From Lysobacter sp. FW306-1B-D06B (lineage in GTDB: Bacteria; Pseudomonadota; Gammaproteobacteria; Xanthomonadales; Xanthomonadaceae), in NCBI RefSeq assembly GCF_038446665.1, contig NZ_CP151802.1:3410001-3474000 (forward strand): a DNA stretch of 64,000 nt, written 5' to 3'. Numbering within the stretch: position 1 is the first letter of the stretch; each line of letters begins with the position of its first letter. The position numbers and the translations under genes were made by a program. The notes under the pieces are model-generated. The model had not been told where the DNA came from. It saw nothing but the letters and a program-made list of their open reading frames with translations, and did not search any database. Positions 61,018 to 64,000 of the stretch are shown here, one piece after another.

Positions 61018-64000
61018 TCAGCGACCTCCACTTGCCGGCACTTGGGGTTTCATCGGAATAGTCGGCTGTCCGAGTATCTTTTTGGAGACGGAGTCAATGG
61101 AACCACTTACGGGGGATCTGATCGGGATCATTTCCAACCTTCCGGACGCCCCCTGATGGACGCCGTATATTTCGCGGAGCGTTGGGTTTGCAGTGTTGCC
61201 AGGCGTTCTCCTCCCGCAATAGTCCAAAGACTCACAACCGTTTACTGGTGAGTTCACCAGCCCACCTGCATCATTTCCACCCGCACGTCGTACGGCGTTT
61301 GCTAGCGCGGCCTTTTGCTCTTCGCCAGTTGCCATGGCAGACACAGCGTTTGCTAGCGCATCAACATTTCCGTCATTTCGCTCGCCGGATGCTGTCGTTG
61401 CGGCTGAATAAAGTGCCTTCGTGTAGTTCGCGTAGGCTACGGGATTTCGATCTGGCTCATCTGGATGAGTCCAGTCCAACAAATGACCAGCACCGCTTGG
61501 ATAGTGCTTCCCGTCAGTGACGTGTGCGAACGAATCACCGAACGCATGCAGGATCGTTTGAATCCTCGAATCAGAAAGGATCCCTGCTTTCGCCACTGGA
61601 TCATTCTCATATTGCTTCAACACAGTCAAAATAGCTTGAACCTGATTGGTGAGCTGCTCTTGCTTGGCTGCGATCTTCGCAGGATCAGTCTCTCCGTCGA
61701 GAAGATGTTCGGACTGCTGATGTCCTGACGGAAGCATGCCAAGAAGAACATTTTCTAGCGTGATGGCATTTCGCTTGTCGGTGTCCGGTGACCACGCGGC
61801 CAATGCAATTGCCTTCGCATCCTGCTCCGAGAACCCCGCCAGATACAGCACCGTCGCCATGGTCGAGTAATGCCCGACCTCTCCCCAATTGTTGTTCGCC
61901 GCGTTCTGCGCCGCCGAGGCGGCGTTGATCATCGTGCTGACGTCGTTGCGCAGCGATCCCAGCGCCGCACCACCGACGCCGACAATCGCGCTGATGGTTT
62001 CCTTCTCGTCTGCCGTCAGATCCTTCGCCTCCTTTCCATACAGGTACTTGGCGAGTGCGGGCGCCGCAGCCTCGGCACCCGCCGCCGCCAGTCCACCAAT
62101 TAGGGCGCTGTCTCCGCCAGATCCCACCACTACGGCGCCGAGCAGCGCGTGGGTCAGCAGGTGCGTGGCGCTTCCTTCCTCGGGCCGATTACCGTTATCC
62201 ACGTCGTTCCTGGCGGCGTTCTTCTTGAATTCCTGGCCGATCAGGTAGGACGCTCCAGGCGCCAGCGTGGCAGTAGCGATGCCACCCACACCATCGGCGG
62301 GACTGGCCAGGCTGGCTCCTATCATGTTGACCAACACGTTGACCTTCTGCAGCCGCTCGATGTCCTTCTGGGCATCGATGCCCTCCATCGTCAACGCCGC
62401 CACCTGCTCCTTCGTGGGGGGATTCTCCTTGTCGCTGAGAGCAGCCACCGCAGCCTCCTTGCGCTTCCGGGCGTCGTCAATGGAGGCGTTGATCTCGCTG
62501 CGCACGCCCTGCTGGGTGCGGTCGAACGACTGTGTGACCTGCACCTGCAGGTCCAGTTCCTTCTGCACTTCGGCGGCGTCGAAACGATTCACTAGCGCAC
62601 CGCTGTTCGTCGCCACTGTGTCGGTGGTCGTCGCCGTGGCAACCTCGGCCTTGATCTGGTCCACGGTCTTGCCCGTGGCGGCCTGACCGGCTGCGTCCGT
62701 GATGGTGATGTTCTTCGTATTGATGCCGCTGTGGGTGGTACTGCGCTGGTGGTCGTCGTCCTGACCAAAGCCGACCGATTTGCTGGCGGTGGTGCCGCCG
62801 GCCTTGCCATCCTGCGAGCCCATCGCCATCTGGTGCTCGCCGCGCTCACCGCTGCCGTTGACGCCGGCCGAGCCGCTCAGGCCGAACGCCTCGCCCTCGT
62901 AGTCGGCGTGGTTTTCGATGTCGGCGATCTGCAGCGTGCCGGTGCTGAAGCTGTTGCGACCTGCCGCTTCGGCCGCCTCGGTACTGGTGATGATGCCGCC
63001 CTTCAGCTCGGTCTTGTCCTTCACGTTGACACTGTAGCCACGGTCGCCGGCCAGGATGCCGCTCTGCTCGTTGACGCTGGCATAGTCCGAGTTGACCTTC
63101 GACTGGTTGTAGCTGGCACTGACCGAGGCACCGTAACCCACGGTCACCTGGGCGCTGGCGTCCATCTGCTTGCTGTCATAGGTCTGCGTGTCCTGCAGGC
63201 TCTCGATGACCAGGTTCTTCACGTCCACATCGACGCGCTCACCGGTGAGCTGGCCGCCGCTCAGGGTCAACGTACCGCCACTGTTGACCGTCGTCGTGCC
63301 GCCGCTGCCGACGTGCGAGTTGGTGTGGGTGACCGTGGTGCCGTCGCTGTGGCCCTTGCCGACGTTGCCACCCGCCGTCACGCCCGCGGCGAACCCATCC
63401 TTGCCATACGACACTGCCACACCCGCGTTCCACCCGCTGGAACTGTTGGTGCTGTGCAGCTCGTAAGTGTTCTGGGCCGCGACGATGTCGATGTTGCCCT
63501 CGGCATCCAGCAGTGTGCTGTCGCGGCCATAGACGTCCGAACCGGAGATGCGGATGGTCGAGTCTTCCCCCGCCCCCGTGGCGACGATGGCGACGTTCTT
63601 GCCGTTGATGTTGCTGCCGACCACTTCGCGACTGGTCGCGTTGGTCTCGCTTTCGGACTGCTGCTCACCGTAGGTGATGGATGCGCTGGCCGCCGTGCCA
63701 CCGTTCTGCACCACGTCCTTCGCCGCACCCGCGGCCTGGTAGGCGTTATAGGCCGTATTAGCCGCGGCCATGGCGTTGACGCGACCGTCCTTGCTCTCAC
63801 CCATGGTGCGGGACGACTCGTAAGCACCGGTCGCGGCATCCAGCGCCGGGGCGGAGACGGCGACGGTCACGCCGCTCTGCTTGAATTTGGTCTTCTCCTG
63901 CGTGGTGGAGGTGCTGTAGTCCTCCTCGATGTTCACCGACTTGCCGAGCAGAGTGACGTTGCCTTCTGGCGACGAGACGGTTGAGCCTTGGATGTGCAGG
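61018..64000 (-). CDS. Filamentous haemagglutinin/CdiA-like protein, C-terminal part (5' end beyond window)
   Basis: At least 993 residues are visible; the frame is open at the window edge (a GTG at 63936 is only an internal start candidate). The upstream part is haemagglutinin-repeat sequence rich in Gly/Ser/Thr/Asp (SGSDVYGRDSTLLDAEGNID). Then come a pretoxin-like region (LLTHALLGAVVVGSGGDSAL) and, in the last 290 residues, a distinct domain: EVGHYSTMATVLYLAGFS, AAWSPDTDKRN, HQQSEHLLDG, ILHAFGDSFAHV and GHLLDWTH. The His/Asp spacing suggests a zinc phospholipase or DUF6765-like metalloenzyme, here as a putative delivered toxin. A candidate immunity gene follows. Confidence 0.85.
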   Translation of the reverse strand, partial: LHIQGSTVSSPEGNVTLLGKSVNIEEDYSTSTTQEKTKFKQSGVTVAVSAPALDAATGAYESSRTMGESKDGRVNAMAAANTAYNAYQAAGAAKDVVQNGGTAASASITYGEQQSESETNATSREVVGSNINGKNVAIVATGAGEDSTIRISGSDVYGRDSTLLDAEGNIDIVAAQNTYELHSTNSSSGWNAGVAVSYGKDGFAAGVTAGGNVGKGHSDGTTVTHTNSHVGSGGTTTVNSGGTLTLSGGQLTGERVDVDVKNLVIESLQDTQTYDSKQMDASAQVTVGYGASVSASYNQSKVNSDYASVNEQSGILAGDRGYSVNVKDKTELKGGIITSTEAAEAAGRNSFSTGTLQIADIENHADYEGEAFGLSGSAGVNGSGERGEHQMAMGSQDGKAGGTTASKSVGFGQDDDHQRSTTHSGINTKNITITDAAGQAATGKTVDQIKAEVATATTTDTVATNSGALVNRFDAAEVQKELDLQVQVTQSFDRTQQGVRSEINASIDDARKRKEAAVAALSDKENPPTKEQVAALTMEGIDAQKDIERLQKVNVLVNMIGASLASPADGVGGIATATLAPGASYLIGQEFKKNAARNDVDNGNRPEEGSATHLLTHALLGAVVVGSGGDSALIGGLAAAGAEAAAPALAKYLYGKEAKDLTADEKETISAIVGVGGAALGSLRNDVSTMINAASAAQNAANNNWGEVGHYSTMATVLYLAGFSEQDAKAIALAAWSPDTDKRNAITLENVLLGMLPSGHQQSEHLLDGETDPAKIAAKQEQLTNQVQAILTVLKQYENDPVAKAGILSDSRIQTILHAFGDSFAHVTDGKHYPSGAGHLLDWTHPDEPDRNPVAYANYTKALYSAATTASGERNDGNVDALANAVSAMATGEEQKAALANAVRRAGGNDAGGLVNSPVNGCESLDYCGRRTPGNTANPTLREIYGVHQGASGRLEMIPIRSPVSGSIDSVSKKILGQPTIPMKPQVPASGGR

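Noticed and set aside
51600..64000. Right attachment site (repeat of the tRNA-Ala 3' end)
   Set aside because: Scanning by eye for TTCGATCCTCCTCCGCTCC-like sequence found no convincing copy; it may lie outside the window.

Overview
The window reads as a high-GC gammaproteobacterial chromosome of the Xanthomonadaceae/Lysobacteraceae type, most like Lysobacter. Four things point there: arginine synthesis through N-acetylcitrulline (an acetylornithine carbamoyltransferase, an ArgE-like deacetylase and a fused acetylglutamate kinase/synthase in one operon), a FimX-type type IV pilus regulator, FolE2, and repeat families that I associate with xanthomonads (GGGATTC heptamers, CCCTCCCCTGC hairpins and GTCATTCC inverted repeats). 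Species is inferred, not proven.

Region 1 (1-13.2 kb). A hexose-6-phosphate mutarotase gene is followed by a long minus-strand arginine/proline operon. Its transcription order is argF', argG, argE', argB (NAGS/K), a GNAT gene, argC, argH, a serine hydrolase, proB, proA. Many stop and start codons overlap by 4 nt. Ahead of argF' lie a 34-codon ORF with clustered Arg codons and an intrinsic terminator with alternative pairing, which together look like a transcription attenuator. A GGGATTC repeat element between argF' and argG supplies the stop of one gene and the N-terminus of the other.

Region 2 (13.2-41.4 kb). This is core housekeeping sequence: cysS, sufE, an MFS transporter, a nucleoside deaminase, a DksA-like protein with a long Lys/Ala/Pro tail, yidD-pyrC-M23 peptidase, a membrane GGDEF protein, folE2, an mtaD-ubiG-HAD phosphatase-SQS-like operon, efp/epmB, fimX, htpX, gluQ, phbB, phaR, an M48 protease, a SUMF1-domain lipoprotein, rnd and ppk2. 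A DUF2314-like lipoprotein gene is split by one amber codon.

Region 3 (41.45-about 52 kb). A tRNA-Ala(CGC) gene is followed at once by a P4-type tyrosine integrase, an AlpA-type regulator, IS3 debris and a compact plus-strand phage-like module. The module holds an excisionase-like HTH, a phage-O-like initiator, a DnaC-like loader, an XRE regulator, a SWIM-motif protein and a TerS-like HTH. The initiator gene contains a phased iteron array followed by an AT-rich stretch, arranged like the phage lambda origin inside gene O. No capsid, portal, large terminase or tail genes are recognisable, so the element may be a phage satellite or a reduced prophage. No right attachment site was found.

Region 4 (52-64 kb, mostly minus strand). 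This is an accessory island. It starts with a helicase IV-like UvrD-family gene overlapping a gene for a protein of four GHEW/WCxxC zinc-ribbon repeats. Next come a broken DUF6572-like gene beside a C-terminal fragment of a large secreted-toxin-like gene, serine-recombinase debris and a classical autotransporter. The region ends with the 3' part of a filamentous haemagglutinin/CdiA-like gene whose C-terminus carries a His/Asp-rich metalloenzyme-like domain. That gene is separated by one base from a small multi-pass membrane protein gene, a candidate toxin-immunity pair. The large gene runs off the window end.
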